Below, one piece after another: positions 52,001 to 61,375 of a DNA stretch of 64,000 bases (the stretch's first letter is position 1; each line of letters opens with the position of its first letter). The translations under genes and the position numbers were made by a program. The stretch is from an uncultured Faecalibacterium sp. (GTDB taxonomy: Bacteria > Bacillota > Clostridia > Oscillospirales > Ruminococcaceae): the NCBI GenBank assembly GCA_934539245.1, contig CAKTCK010000001.1, positions 1 to 64,000 of the forward strand, written 5' to 3'. The notes below the pieces were generated by a model. The model made no database searches and was not told the origin of the DNA. It was given only the letters and a program-made list of their open reading frames with translations.

Positions 52001-55000
52001 ATGGTCTATCGTATTTATGTGGAAAAAAAGCCCGGCTTTGATGTCGAGGCAAACGGTCTAAAAAACGAGCTCACCAGCCTGCTGGGCATCAAGGACCTGA
52101 CCGGTCTGCGCCTGCTGAACCGTTACGACGTGGAAGGCATCGACGAGGCACTATTCAACCAGTGCGTCAGCACCGTGTTCAGCGAGCCGCCGGTGGATAA
52201 CACCTACGCCGAGCTGCCCGCTGCCGAGGGCGTGTCCTTCGCGGTGGAGTATCTGCCCGGCCAGTTCGACCAGCGCGCAGATTCTGCCGCCGAGTGCATC
52301 CAGCTCATCAGTCAGGGCGAGCGCCCGCTGGTGCGCTCTGCCCGCGTCTACCTGCTGGAGGGCGCTCTGACCCCCGAGCAGGTGGCCGAGATCAAAAAGT
52401 ATGTCATCAACCCCGTGGAAGCCCGCGAAGCTTCTCTGGAGACCAAAGAGACCCTGAAGATGGAGTACCCTGTGCCCGCTGCCGTGGCAGTGCTGGAGGG
52501 CTTCAATCAGCTGGATGAGGCTGGCCTTGCCAAGTTCATCGAGGAAAAGGGTCTGGCCATGGATCTGGGCGACATCAAGTTCTGCCAGGAGTACTTCCGC
52601 TCTGAGCAGCGCGACCCCACCATCACCGAGATCAAGATGATCGACACCTACTGGTCCGATCACTGCCGCCACACCACCTTCGGCACCATTCTGGACGATG
52701 TGCAGATCGACGATGCCATGGTGCAGGAAGCCTTTGACCGCTACATGGCCATGCGCACCGAGCTGGGCCGCGAGAACAAGCCCCGCTGCATGATGGATCT
52801 TGCCACCATCGGTGCCAAGGAACTGAAGAAGCAGGGCATCCTGAAGAATCTGGATGAGTCCGAGGAGATCAACGCCTGCACCGTCAAGATCAAGTGCGAT
52901 GTCAACGGCAAGGACGAGGACTGGCTGTTCCTGTTCAAGAACGAGACCCACAACCACCCCACCGAGATCGAGCCCTTCGGCGGCGCTGCCACCTGCATCG
53001 GCGGTGCCATCCGCGACCCGCTGTCCGGCCGCAGCTATGTCTATCAGGCTATGCGCGTCACCGGCGCAGGCGACCCGCTCAAGCCGGTCAGCGAGACTAT
53101 GCCCGGCAAGCTGCCTCAGCGCAAGCTGGTCACCACCGCAGCCGCCGGTTACTCCTCCTACGGCAACCAGATCGGTCTGGCTACCGGTCAGGTGGACGAG
53201 ATCTACCACCCCGGCTATGTGGCAAAGCGCATGGAGATCGGCGCCGTTGTGGGCGCTACCCCTGCCTCCCACGTCCGCCGCGAGTGCCCCGCCCCTGGCG
53301 ATGTGATCGTGCTGCTGGGCGGCCGCACCGGCCGTGACGGCATCGGCGGTGCTACCGGCTCCTCCAAGGCACACAAGCTGGATAGCCTTGAGCACTGCGG
53401 TGCCGAGGTGCAGAAGGGCAATGCTCCCATCGAGCGCAAGCTGCAGCGCCTGTTCCGCCGCGAGGATGCCTGCAAGATGATCAAGCGCTGCAACGACTTT
53501 GGTGCCGGCGGCGTTTCCGTTGCCATCGGCGAGCTGGCCGACGGCCTGTATATCGACCTGAACAAGGTCACCAAGAAGTACGAGGGTCTGGACGGCACCG
53601 AGCTGGCCATCAGCGAGAGCCAGGAGCGCATGGCTGTGGCCCTTGCCCCGGAGGATGTGGACAAGTTCATCGCCATTGCCACCGAGGAGAACCTCGAGGC
53701 TACCCCCGTGGCCAAGGTCACCGAGGAAAAGCGCCTGAACATGGTGTGGAACGGCGTTTCCATCGTGAACATCAGCCGCGAGTTCCTGAACTCCAACGGT
53801 GCGGAGAAGCACCAGAACGTCCATGTGGAAAAGGGCAGCGTCTGGCAGCCCCAGTGGGCCGGCCTGACCTTCAGCCAGAAGATGAAGTCCATGGTGGGCG
53901 ATCTGAACGTTTGCAGCAAGAAGGGTCTTTCCGAGCGGTTCGACTCCACCATCGGTGCCGCCACCGTGCTCATGCCCTTTGGCGGCGCATACCAGCTGAC
54001 CCCCCAGAACGCCATGGTAGCCAAGCTGCCGGTGGACGGCGAGACTACCACCTGCTCCGGCATGGCATGGGGCTATAACCCCTACCTGATGAGCGCCAAC
54101 CAGTATGTGGGTGCACGGCTGGCTGTTATTGAGAGCGTGACCAAGCTGGTTGCCACCGGCTTCCGCTACGAGGACGCCTACCTGACCTTCCAGGAGTACT
54201 TCGAGCGTCTGGGCAACAAGCCCGAGCGCTGGGGCAAGCCGCTGGCTGCCCTGCTGGGCGCACTGGATGCGCAGATCGGTCTGGGCATTGCCTCCATCGG
54301 CGGCAAGGACAGTATGTCCGGCTCCTTTGAGCAGCTGGATGTGCCCCCCACGCTGGTGTCCTTTGCCACCGCCATCGGCAAGGCAAGCCGCGTAGTCTCC
54401 ACCGAGTTCAAGAAGCCCGAGAGCACCGTGGTGCTTGTGCGTCCCATCATCGACCCGGAGACCGGCTGCCCCAACTTCTTCTCCCTGAAGGCTAACTACC
54501 GGATGGTGGAGAACATGATCGAGGAGGGCATGGTCGCCTCCGCCTGCTCTGTGGGCTACGGCGGCATTGCCGAGGCACTGTTCAAGATGGGTCTGGGCAA
54601 CCGCATCGGCTTCAAGATGCGTGCGGACATGACCACCCACCAGATGTTTGAGCCCATGTACGGCTCTATCATTCTGGAAATGGTGTCTGATTCTCCCGCC
54701 GGTATGCTGCTGGGTGAGACCACCAAGGAGTACACCTTCGAGTCCTGCGGCGAAAAGCTGGATATGGCTGAGCTGCAGGAGATCTGGGAGAGCAAGCTGG
54801 AGCCTGTGTATCCCTACCGCAAGGCCGGCCCCGCTGTGGAAAAGATCAACGGCAGCCTGACCGCTCCCGCTGCACCCAAGATCGGTGTGGCAAAGCCCAA
54901 GGTCATCATCCCGGTGTTCCCCGGCACCAACTGCGAGTACGACACCGCCAAGGCCTTTGCCCGCGCCGGTGCCGACCCCGAAATTCTGGTGGTGCGCAAC

Positions 55001-55693
55001 CTGACTCCCGCCGACGTTGCCGAGAGCTGCGAGGCACTGGTCAAAGCCATTGACGCAAGCCAGATCGTCATGCTGCCCGGCGGCTTCTCCGGCGGCGACG
55101 AGCCGGACGGCAGCGCCAAGTTCATCGCCTCCTTCTTCCGCAACCCTGCGGTCACCGAGGCTGTGCGCCGTCTGCTGCAGCAGCGCGACGGCCTGATGCT
55201 GGGCATCTGCAACGGCTTCCAGGCGCTGATCAAGCTGGGTCTGGTGCCCTACGGCGATATCCGCCCCATCACCGCCTGTGACCCCACCCTGACCTTCAAC
55301 ACCATCGGCCGTCACCAGAGCATGCTGGTGCACACCCGTGTGGCTTCCACCGGCAGTCCGTGGCTCAGCAAGTGCGAGGTGGGCGAGATGCACACCGTCG
55401 CCATCAGCCACGGCGAGGGCCGCTTTGTGGCTCCGCAGGAGGTGCTGGACACCATGCTGCGCAACAGTCAGGTGGCTACCCAGTATGTGGATCTGACCGG
55501 CGTGCCCACCATGGATCAGCGCTTCAACCCCAACGGCTCTGTGCTGGCCATCGAGGGCATCACCAGCCCCGACGGCCGTGTGTTCGGCAAGATGGGTCAC
55601 TCGGAGCGCAGCGGCGAGTACCTGTACAAGAACGTCACCGGCGATAAATACCAGCCGATCTTTGAGGGCGGCGTGGACTATTTCAAGGTTTGA
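52001..55693 (+). CDS. purL: Phosphoribosylformylglycinamidine synthase, single-chain PurL with glutaminase domain
   Basis: 1230 residues, the long one-piece type found in Clostridia. Synthetase part: DTYWSDHCRHTTFGTILDDV, FKNETHNHPTEIEPFGGAAT, GGRTGRDGIGGATGSS and ASIGGKDSMSGSFEQLDVPP. The C-terminal class-I glutaminase (from about 965) has VFPGTNCEYDTAKAFARAGA, LPGGFSGGDE and nucleophile Cys1070 in LGICNGFQALIKLG, with HGEGRF near the end. It converts FGAR to FGAM. There are therefore no purQ or purS genes. Confidence 0.98.
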   Translation: MVYRIYVEKKPGFDVEANGLKNELTSLLGIKDLTGLRLLNRYDVEGIDEALFNQCVSTVFSEPPVDNTYAELPAAEGVSFAVEYLPGQFDQRADSAAECIQLISQGERPLVRSARVYLLEGALTPEQVAEIKKYVINPVEAREASLETKETLKMEYPVPAAVAVLEGFNQLDEAGLAKFIEEKGLAMDLGDIKFCQEYFRSEQRDPTITEIKMIDTYWSDHCRHTTFGTILDDVQIDDAMVQEAFDRYMAMRTELGRENKPRCMMDLATIGAKELKKQGILKNLDESEEINACTVKIKCDVNGKDEDWLFLFKNETHNHPTEIEPFGGAATCIGGAIRDPLSGRSYVYQAMRVTGAGDPLKPVSETMPGKLPQRKLVTTAAAGYSSYGNQIGLATGQVDEIYHPGYVAKRMEIGAVVGATPASHVRRECPAPGDVIVLLGGRTGRDGIGGATGSSKAHKLDSLEHCGAEVQKGNAPIERKLQRLFRREDACKMIKRCNDFGAGGVSVAIGELADGLYIDLNKVTKKYEGLDGTELAISESQERMAVALAPEDVDKFIAIATEENLEATPVAKVTEEKRLNMVWNGVSIVNISREFLNSNGAEKHQNVHVEKGSVWQPQWAGLTFSQKMKSMVGDLNVCSKKGLSERFDSTIGAATVLMPFGGAYQLTPQNAMVAKLPVDGETTTCSGMAWGYNPYLMSANQYVGARLAVIESVTKLVATGFRYEDAYLTFQEYFERLGNKPERWGKPLAALLGALDAQIGLGIASIGGKDSMSGSFEQLDVPPTLVSFATAIGKASRVVSTEFKKPESTVVLVRPIIDPETGCPNFFSLKANYRMVENMIEEGMVASACSVGYGGIAEALFKMGLGNRIGFKMRADMTTHQMFEPMYGSIILEMVSDSPAGMLLGETTKEYTFESCGEKLDMAELQEIWESKLEPVYPYRKAGPAVEKINGSLTAPAAPKIGVAKPKVIIPVFPGTNCEYDTAKAFARAGADPEILVVRNLTPADVAESCEALVKAIDASQIVMLPGGFSGGDEPDGSAKFIASFFRNPAVTEAVRRLLQQRDGLMLGICNGFQALIKLGLVPYGDIRPITACDPTLTFNTIGRHQSMLVHTRVASTGSPWLSKCEVGEMHTVAISHGEGRFVAPQEVLDTMLRNSQVATQYVDLTGVPTMDQRFNPNGSVLAIEGITSPDGRVFGKMGHSERSGEYLYKNVTGDKYQPIFEGGVDYFKV

Positions 55694-55711
55694 TGGTAGA
55701 ATAAGAAGAAA

Positions 55712-55908
55712 AATCCCTCAGTCATCGCAGACGCAAGGGTGAACCCTCTCAGGCAAAGCCTGACGGCTTTGCCAGCTCCCCCGAAGGGGGGAGCTTACGG
55801 GAGGAGAGGGAAAGGTTGCTTTTTTCTTGGGAAAGAAGCAACTTTTCCGTTTGCAGAAAAAGCTCCCCCCTCGGGGGAGCTGGCGAGCAAAGCGAGACTG
55901 AGAGGGTT
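55712..55908. repeat. CTCTCAG-family repeat, copy 5 (purL-purB gap)
   Basis: Composite of at least two units: CCCTCAGTC at 55715, an inner AACCCTCTCAGG at 55742, AGCTCCCCC-GAAG-GGGGGAGCT, AAGTTGCTT-like arms with GAAGCAACTT, and a right end GACTGAGAGGGTT at 55896-55908. It precedes the purB ribosome site. Confidence 0.75.
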
Positions 55909-55929
55909 ATTTTCAGGAGGAAACAACCA

Positions 55930-57375
55930 ATGTCACAGCATGATCGCTATATCAGCCCTTTTTCCACCCGCTACGCTTCCGATGAGATGCAGTACATCTT
56001 CTCGGATGACAACAAGTTCCGCACATGGCGGCGGCTGTGGGTGGCGCTGGCTCGTGCCGAAATGGAGCAGGGCCTGACCAACATCACCCCGGACATGGTG
56101 GCCGAGCTGGAAGCCCATGTGGACGATATCAACTACGAAGTAGCCATCGAGCGGGAAAAGCTGGTGCGCCACGACGTCATGAGCCACGTCTACGCCTACG
56201 GTCAGCAGTGCCCCAAGGCAGCAGGCATCATCCATCTGGGTGCCACCAGCTGCTATGTGGGCGATAACACCGACATCATCGTGATGCGGCAGGGTCTTGA
56301 GCTGGTGCGCAAAAAGCTGGTGGGTGTGCTGGCAAAGCTGGCGCACTTCGCCAAGGAGTACAAGGATATGCCCTGCATGGCCTACACCCACTGCCAGCCC
56401 GCACAGCCCACCACCGTGGGCAAGCGCGCTACCCTGTGGGCAAACGAGCTGGTGATGGATCTGGCCGAGATCGACCATCGTCTGGCTACCCTGCAGCTGC
56501 GCGGTGTCAAGGGCACCACCGGTACGCAGGCTTCCTTTATGGAGCTGTTCAAGGGCGATGCCGACAAGATCCGCGCCGTGGATGCTTCCATTGCAAAGGA
56601 GATGGGCTTTGACCCCAAGGCTGTTGTGCCGGTGTCCGGCCAGACTTACAGCCGCAAGGTAGATGCTTTCATCCTGAACGCACTGGCCGGTATTGGCCAG
56701 AGCTGCATGAAGTTTGCCACCGACCTGCGCCTGCTGGCAAACTTCAAGGAGATGGAGGAGCCCTTTGAGAAGAACCAGATCGGTTCCTCTGCGATGCCCT
56801 ACAAGCGCAACCCCATGCGTTGCGAGCGCATCTGCGCCCTTGCCCGCTACCTGATGGTGGACGTGCTGAACCCCAGCTTTACCACCGGCAGCCAGTGGTT
56901 TGAGCGCACGCTGGACGACAGCGCCAACAAGCGCGTGGCTATGGCCGAGGGCTTCCTTGCCACTGACGCCATCCTGAACATCATGCTCAACGTCACCGAT
57001 GGTCTGGTGGTGTACCCCAAGGTGGTGCGCAGCCGCCTGATGGCCGAGCTGCCCTTCATGGCCAGCGAGAACATCATGATGCAGGCTGTGGAAAAGGGCG
57101 GCAACCGTCAGGAGCTGCACGAGCGCCTGCGCCAGCACGCCATCGCCGCCGGCAAGCAGGTCAAGGAAGAGGGCCTGCCCAACGATATGGTGGACCGCAT
57201 TGCCGCAGACCCGGCCTTTGGCCTGACCCGCGAGGAGATCGTGGCAGGGCTGGTGCCGGAAAACTTTGTAGGCCGTGCACCCCAGCAGGTGGAGGAGTTC
57301 ATCGCCAACGTCCTGCAGCCTATCTTCGATGCTGACCCCGAGGATATGGAACAGCACGCCTCCCTGAGCGTCTGA
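55930..57375 (+). CDS. purB: Adenylosuccinate lyase
   Basis: 481 residues, fumarase/aspartase superfamily. HLGATSCYVGDNTDIIVMRQ, TQASFMELFKGDADKI and the signature GSSAMPYKRNPMRCERI are present. It removes fumarate from SAICAR and from adenylosuccinate. ATG 55930 has CAGGAGG. It is the last gene of the purine operon. purC and purA are not in the window. Confidence 0.97.
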   Translation: MSQHDRYISPFSTRYASDEMQYIFSDDNKFRTWRRLWVALARAEMEQGLTNITPDMVAELEAHVDDINYEVAIEREKLVRHDVMSHVYAYGQQCPKAAGIIHLGATSCYVGDNTDIIVMRQGLELVRKKLVGVLAKLAHFAKEYKDMPCMAYTHCQPAQPTTVGKRATLWANELVMDLAEIDHRLATLQLRGVKGTTGTQASFMELFKGDADKIRAVDASIAKEMGFDPKAVVPVSGQTYSRKVDAFILNALAGIGQSCMKFATDLRLLANFKEMEEPFEKNQIGSSAMPYKRNPMRCERICALARYLMVDVLNPSFTTGSQWFERTLDDSANKRVAMAEGFLATDAILNIMLNVTDGLVVYPKVVRSRLMAELPFMASENIMMQAVEKGGNRQELHERLRQHAIAAGKQVKEEGLPNDMVDRIAADPAFGLTREEIVAGLVPENFVGRAPQQVEEFIANVLQPIFDADPEDMEQHASLSV

Positions 57376-57390
57376 TAACAAGATCAATTG

Positions 57391-57426
57391 CAAAAAGGAG
57401 AAGCCCACGGGCTTCTCCTTTTTGCG
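57391..57426 (+). terminator. Terminator of the purine operon
   Basis: AAAAAGGAGAAGCCC and GGGCTTCTCCTTTTT form a perfect stem with T run. Confidence 0.9.
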
Positions 57427-57434
57427 TTTGTGCC

Positions 57435-57463
57435 TTGCACGATTTTGTCTGTCGTGTTACACT
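57435..57463 (+). promoter_or_regulatory. Promoter of the pseudouridine synthase gene
   Basis: TTGCAC, 17-bp spacer, TACACT, 31 bp before the ATG. Confidence 0.65.
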
Positions 57464-57493
57464 GAGGGCATCATCAACAAAGGAGAACCGCTT

Positions 57494-58195
57494 ATGCGTT
57501 TGGATAAATATCTGGCCGAAACTGCCCAGTGCACCCGCAGCGAGGCCAAGACTATGCTGGCAAAGGGGCGCGTGCAGGTAAATGGTGCGGTGTGCAAAAA
57601 AGGGGACACCCAGCTGAAGGAGACCGACACCGTGGCGGTGGACGGCGCGCCGCTGCGCTATCAGAAGTTCGTTTACCTGATGCTCAATAAGCCCGAGGGG
57701 GTGGTGAGCGCTTCTACCGATAAGCGGGACACCACCGTGGTGGATCTGGTAGGGGACGCCTACCCCCGGCGGGAGCTGTTCCCGGCAGGGCGGCTGGATA
57801 AGACCAGCACCGGCTTTGTACTGCTGACCGATGACGGCGGCTTTGCCCACGATATCCTGTCTCCCCGGCACCATGTTTCCAAGACCTACACCGTGACCAT
57901 CGACACTCCCCTCACGCAGGAGATGCGTACCGGCTTTGCGGCGGGGGTTACACTGGCAGACGGCACCGCCCTTTCGCCCGCCGAGGTGACCGCCCTTTCC
58001 CCCGATGGGCTTACCGTGCGGGTGGTGCTGCGGCAGGGGGTATACCACCAGATCAAACGGATGTTCGGTGTGTACGGTGCCGGGGTGAATGCTTTGCACC
58101 GGGAGGCCATTGGCGGCCTTGCACTGGATGCGCAGCTTGCGCCGGGGCAGTGGCGGGAGCTTTCTGACGAAGAAGTGGCAAAAATTACCAGATAA
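57494..58195 (+). CDS. RsuA-family 16S rRNA pseudouridine synthase
   Basis: 233 residues. An N-terminal S4 RNA-binding domain (MRLDKYLAETAQCTRSEAKTMLAKGRVQVNG, here given as its first and last parts: MRLDKYLAE to GRVQVNG) precedes the catalytic domain with GRLDKTSTGFVLLTDDG (catalytic Asp in RLDKTSTG) and VVLRQGVYHQIKRMFG. It modifies small-subunit rRNA, by analogy U516. AAAGGAG lies upstream of ATG 57494. Confidence 0.92.
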   Translation: MRLDKYLAETAQCTRSEAKTMLAKGRVQVNGAVCKKGDTQLKETDTVAVDGAPLRYQKFVYLMLNKPEGVVSASTDKRDTTVVDLVGDAYPRRELFPAGRLDKTSTGFVLLTDDGGFAHDILSPRHHVSKTYTVTIDTPLTQEMRTGFAAGVTLADGTALSPAEVTALSPDGLTVRVVLRQGVYHQIKRMFGVYGAGVNALHREAIGGLALDAQLAPGQWRELSDEEVAKITR

Positions 58196-58307
58196 AATGC
58201 TGTGCTTTTCACGCGGTTTTCAAAAATGTATCACAATTTACCGGTAAAATAACGGTAAGAACCACGCAAAAAGGCACTTTTTTGGCAAAAAATAGCCCCG
58301 AAAGATA

Positions 58308-58375
58308 ATTTCAACAAGAAAGAATTATTTTTTTTGTTGAAATCTGTTGCAAAAGTAAATTCTTTTGTGTAAAAT
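58308..58375 (+). promoter_or_regulatory. Promoter of the PucR-type gene with an upstream inverted repeat
   Basis: TTGCAA (58347-58352), 17-bp spacer, TAAAAT (58370-58375). Immediately upstream ATTTCAACAA (58308-58317) mirrors TTGTTGAAAT (58334-58343), a perfect 10-bp inverted repeat with 16-nt spacing, ending 3 bp from the -35 box. It suits binding of a dimeric activator, perhaps the gene's own product. Confidence 0.65.
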
Positions 58376-58459
58376 ATAGATTGTAATGCGGCTAAATTGT
58401 TTAAAATCACAACCCATGCCGCCGCGGCTTGCACAAACGAGGAAAAGGGGTATCCATTT

Positions 58460-59545
58460 ATGGCCAATAGAGTATTTCAAAGCGTGATCTACCAGATGAA
58501 GGACGCGATCAATCGGGTGGTCGGCGTTGTGGATGAGACCGGCGCTGTCATTTCCTGCTCGGAGCTGAACCTGATCGGCGAGGTGCGCGAGGGCTATATG
58601 GCCGAGCGGCTGAACGCAGGCGACCGCTTTGTGCGCGACGGCTATACTTACCAGCAGTTCTCCAACGCCAAGCATAACGATTATGCCGTGTTTGTGGAGG
58701 GCGTCGATGAGACTGCGGGGCAGTTTGCCGGTGTGCTGGCCATTAGCCTGCAAAGCATCAAGCAGTACCACGACGAGAAGTTCGATAAGTCCAACTTTAT
58801 CAAGAACGTGGTGCTGGACAATATCCTGCCCGGCGATATCTACGCCAAGGCACGGGAGCTGCACTTTGCTACCGATGTCTCCCGCGTGGTGTTCATCGTG
58901 CGGGTGATCAGCGGCGGCGATATCTCTGCCTACGATGTGGTCAGCAGCCTGTTCCCCGATAAGCAGAAGGACTTTGTGTTCAATATCAGCGAGACCGATA
59001 CCGTGCTGGTCAAAGAGATCCGCAAGGGTATCGACCGTACTGATATGGAAAAGCTGGCTGCCAGCATTGTGGATACCCTCTCCGGCGAGCACTACATCAA
59101 GGCCGTGGTTGGCATTGGCACCCCCATTGCCAACGTGAAGGATCTGGCTACCTCCTTTAAGGAAGCCCAGATCGCCATGGAAGTGAGCAAGGTGTTCGAT
59201 ACCGAAAAGCAGATCATCCGCTACGATAACCTGGGCATTGCTCGTCTGATCTACCAGCTGCCCACCACCGTTTGCGAGATGTTCCTGCGCGAGGTGTTCA
59301 AGCAGGGCAGCATCGAAAGTCTGGATCAGGAGACTTTGTTTACCATCCAGCGCTTCTTCGAGAACAACCTGAATGTGTCCGAGACCAGCCGCGGCCTGTT
59401 TGTGCACCGCAATACGCTGGTGTATCGTCTGGAAAAGATCAAAAAGCTGACCGGCCTGGATCTGCGTGAGTTCGATGACGCTATCGTCTTTAAGGTAGCG
59501 CTGATGGTAAAGAAGTACCTGTCCAACAACCCGGCCAAATATTGA
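58460..59545 (+). CDS. PucR/CdaR-type transcriptional regulator
   Basis: 361 residues. The N-terminal and central parts (about 1-290) form a sensory region with a GGDEF-like middle domain (VVFIVRVISGGDISAYDVVS); the C-terminus has the PucR helix-turn-helix FFENNLNVSETSRGLFVHRN followed by LVYRLEKIKKLTGLDLREFD. Relatives respond to sugar acids or purine catabolites. No catabolic gene is adjacent. AAAGGGG precedes ATG 58460. It has its own promoter and terminator and may be a global regulator in this lineage. Confidence 0.88.
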   Translation: MANRVFQSVIYQMKDAINRVVGVVDETGAVISCSELNLIGEVREGYMAERLNAGDRFVRDGYTYQQFSNAKHNDYAVFVEGVDETAGQFAGVLAISLQSIKQYHDEKFDKSNFIKNVVLDNILPGDIYAKARELHFATDVSRVVFIVRVISGGDISAYDVVSSLFPDKQKDFVFNISETDTVLVKEIRKGIDRTDMEKLAASIVDTLSGEHYIKAVVGIGTPIANVKDLATSFKEAQIAMEVSKVFDTEKQIIRYDNLGIARLIYQLPTTVCEMFLREVFKQGSIESLDQETLFTIQRFFENNLNVSETSRGLFVHRNTLVYRLEKIKKLTGLDLREFDDAIVFKVALMVKKYLSNNPAKY

Positions 59546-59579
59546 TATTTCGCTGTGCGGGTCTTGCCCCGCCGGCGCC

Positions 59580-59619
59580 GAACCGGCCGCTCGAAACCGA
59601 TGCTGGCCGGTTCTTTTTG
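59580..59619 (+). terminator. Terminator before ftsE
   Basis: GAACCGGCC pairs with GGCCGGTTC, followed by TTTTT. Confidence 0.85.
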
Positions 59620-59686
59620 CAGTGTTGGCTGCGGACGGGCTGTCTTGACCGTCAAAAATCTTGATGTCAGGAGCTAATACGATTCC

Positions 59687-60451
59687 ATGATCGATTTTGA
59701 ACACGTTTCCAAAGAATATAAAAAGGGCGGACGCCTTGCGCTGGAGGATATCAACTTCCATGTGGATGAAGGCGAGTTCGTCTTTCTGCTGGGTCACTCC
59801 GGCGCGGGCAAATCCACCTTGCTCAAGCTCATCCTGCGGGAGGCACTGCCTACCTCCGGTAAGGTGACCGTGCTGGGTAAGGACGTAGCCAAGCTGCGCC
59901 GCCACAAGATCCCTTACCTGCGCCGTCAGATGGGCATCATCTTTCAGGACTTCCGGCTGATTCCCAGCATGACCGTGTACGAGAACGTGGCTTTTGCCAT
60001 GCACGTTCTCAATGTGCCCCGCAAGGAGATCCGTCCCCGCGTGGAGTACATTTTGGAGCTGGTGCATCTGGAGGATAAGGCCAAGTGCTACCCGGATACC
60101 CTTTCCGGCGGCGAGCAGCAGCGTGTGGCTGTGGCGCGTGCGCTGGTACATAACCCCAAGCTGGTCATCGCGGACGAGCCCACCGGCAACATTGACCCGG
60201 AGCTGAGCTTGGAAATGATGCAGCTGCTGGAGCGGGTGAGCAAAATGGGCATCACGGTGCTGGTGGTCACCCACGAGCACGAGCTGGTGCACCGCTTCCA
60301 TCAGCGTGTGGTCACCCTGAGCCATGGCCGCATTGTCTCGGACGTGCCCGCAGACCCTGTGGCTGCCGCCGAGGATGATCTCTCGCTGGATGTTGCCGCC
60401 TTTGATGCGGACGATGCGTCCGCTGCGAAAAAGGAGGTGGCTGCCGTATGA
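59687..60451 (+). CDS. ftsE: Cell-division ATP-binding protein FtsE
   Basis: 254 residues. FVFLLGHSGAGKSTLLKLIL (Walker A at 36-44), the Q loop in GIIFQDFRLIPSMTVYENV, LSGGEQQRVAVARAL (ABC signature) and VIADEPTGNIDPE (Walker B). It pairs with FtsX at the membrane and drives activation of murein hydrolases. The C-terminus has an extra acidic tail of about 30 residues. The GGAG site is about 13 nt from the ATG, rather far. It overlaps ftsX by 4 nt. Confidence 0.97.
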   Translation: MIDFEHVSKEYKKGGRLALEDINFHVDEGEFVFLLGHSGAGKSTLLKLILREALPTSGKVTVLGKDVAKLRRHKIPYLRRQMGIIFQDFRLIPSMTVYENVAFAMHVLNVPRKEIRPRVEYILELVHLEDKAKCYPDTLSGGEQQRVAVARALVHNPKLVIADEPTGNIDPELSLEMMQLLERVSKMGITVLVVTHEHELVHRFHQRVVTLSHGRIVSDVPADPVAAAEDDLSLDVAAFDADDASAAKKEVAAV

Positions 60452-61356
60452 TGCGTCCCTCTACTTTCTTTTTCCTTACCCGGCGCGGTGTGCGCAACTT
60501 GGGCAAGCACTGGGCCATGACCATTGCCTGCATCGCTTCTTTGAGCGTTTGTATGACCCTGAACATCTTTGCCAGCTTGGCCGAGGTGAACGTGGGCAGC
60601 ATGGTGGCCTATCTGGGCAGCCAGAACGAGACGGTGGTCTATCTGGACCCCGCATGTGATGATGCCACTGCCGCGCAGGTAGGCGAGACCCTTTCGGCCA
60701 TGCCGGGGGTCAGCGGGGTGCAGTACGTCTCCAAGCAGGACGTGCTCGACACCTACCGCGGCTATATGCAGGATTACTCCTCCCTGTGGGATGAATTTGA
60801 GACCGACAACCCCTTTAAGGCCAACTACAGGGTCACCCTGAGCGACCTGACCCAGATGGAGCGCATGAGCGTGAAGATGCAGGCCATCCCGGGCGTTGTC
60901 AGCGTTACTGCTCCGGTGGAGATGACCAATATCTTTGTGGAGATCCAGAAAGCCGTTACCAAGGGCGGACGCATGATCGTGCTGGTGCTGATGGTGGTCA
61001 GCATCATCACGGTGGGCAGCACCATCCGTCTGAGCGTTTTTGCCCGCCGCCGCGAGATCGAGATCATGAAGTATGTGGGTGCTACCAACCGCATGGTCAC
61101 CCTACCTTTCTTTGTGGAGGGCTTGACCATGGGTCTGATCTCCGGTATCCTGACCGCAGCGGTCAGCCTTGGCTGCTACACCTATGTGGTCAACGCCGCC
61201 GGTGGTCTGGGCGGCATCTGGCAGATGCTCATGGGCCGCGCACTGGTGCCGGTGGCAAATGTGCTGCCGACCATCGTGGTAACAAGCCTGCTCAGCGGCG
61301 CTATCGTAGGCGGCGTGGGCAGTATGTTCTCTATCCGCAAACATCTGAATGTGTGA
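60448..61356 (+). CDS. ftsX: Cell-division membrane protein FtsX
   Basis: 302 residues. One helix (about 22-45) is followed by an extracellular domain (about 50-165, with VSKQDVLDTYRGYM) and three more helices in the FtsX permease domain, including RLSVFARRREIEIMKYVGAT. It relays FtsE ATP hydrolysis to an outside murein hydrolase. The gene next in line encodes exactly such a partner. Confidence 0.96.
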   Translation: MMRPSTFFFLTRRGVRNLGKHWAMTIACIASLSVCMTLNIFASLAEVNVGSMVAYLGSQNETVVYLDPACDDATAAQVGETLSAMPGVSGVQYVSKQDVLDTYRGYMQDYSSLWDEFETDNPFKANYRVTLSDLTQMERMSVKMQAIPGVVSVTAPVEMTNIFVEIQKAVTKGGRMIVLVLMVVSIITVGSTIRLSVFARRREIEIMKYVGATNRMVTLPFFVEGLTMGLISGILTAAVSLGCYTYVVNAAGGLGGIWQMLMGRALVPVANVLPTIVVTSLLSGAIVGGVGSMFSIRKHLNV

Positions 61357-61375
61357 CCGAAAGGAGCCGCGTTTT

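Noticed and set aside
52151..55600. 1149-codon open frame antisense to purL; similar long frames opposite infB and the pgk-tpiA region
   Set aside because: Same cause: third-position GC removes stops on the opposite strand. No family motif or ribosome site.
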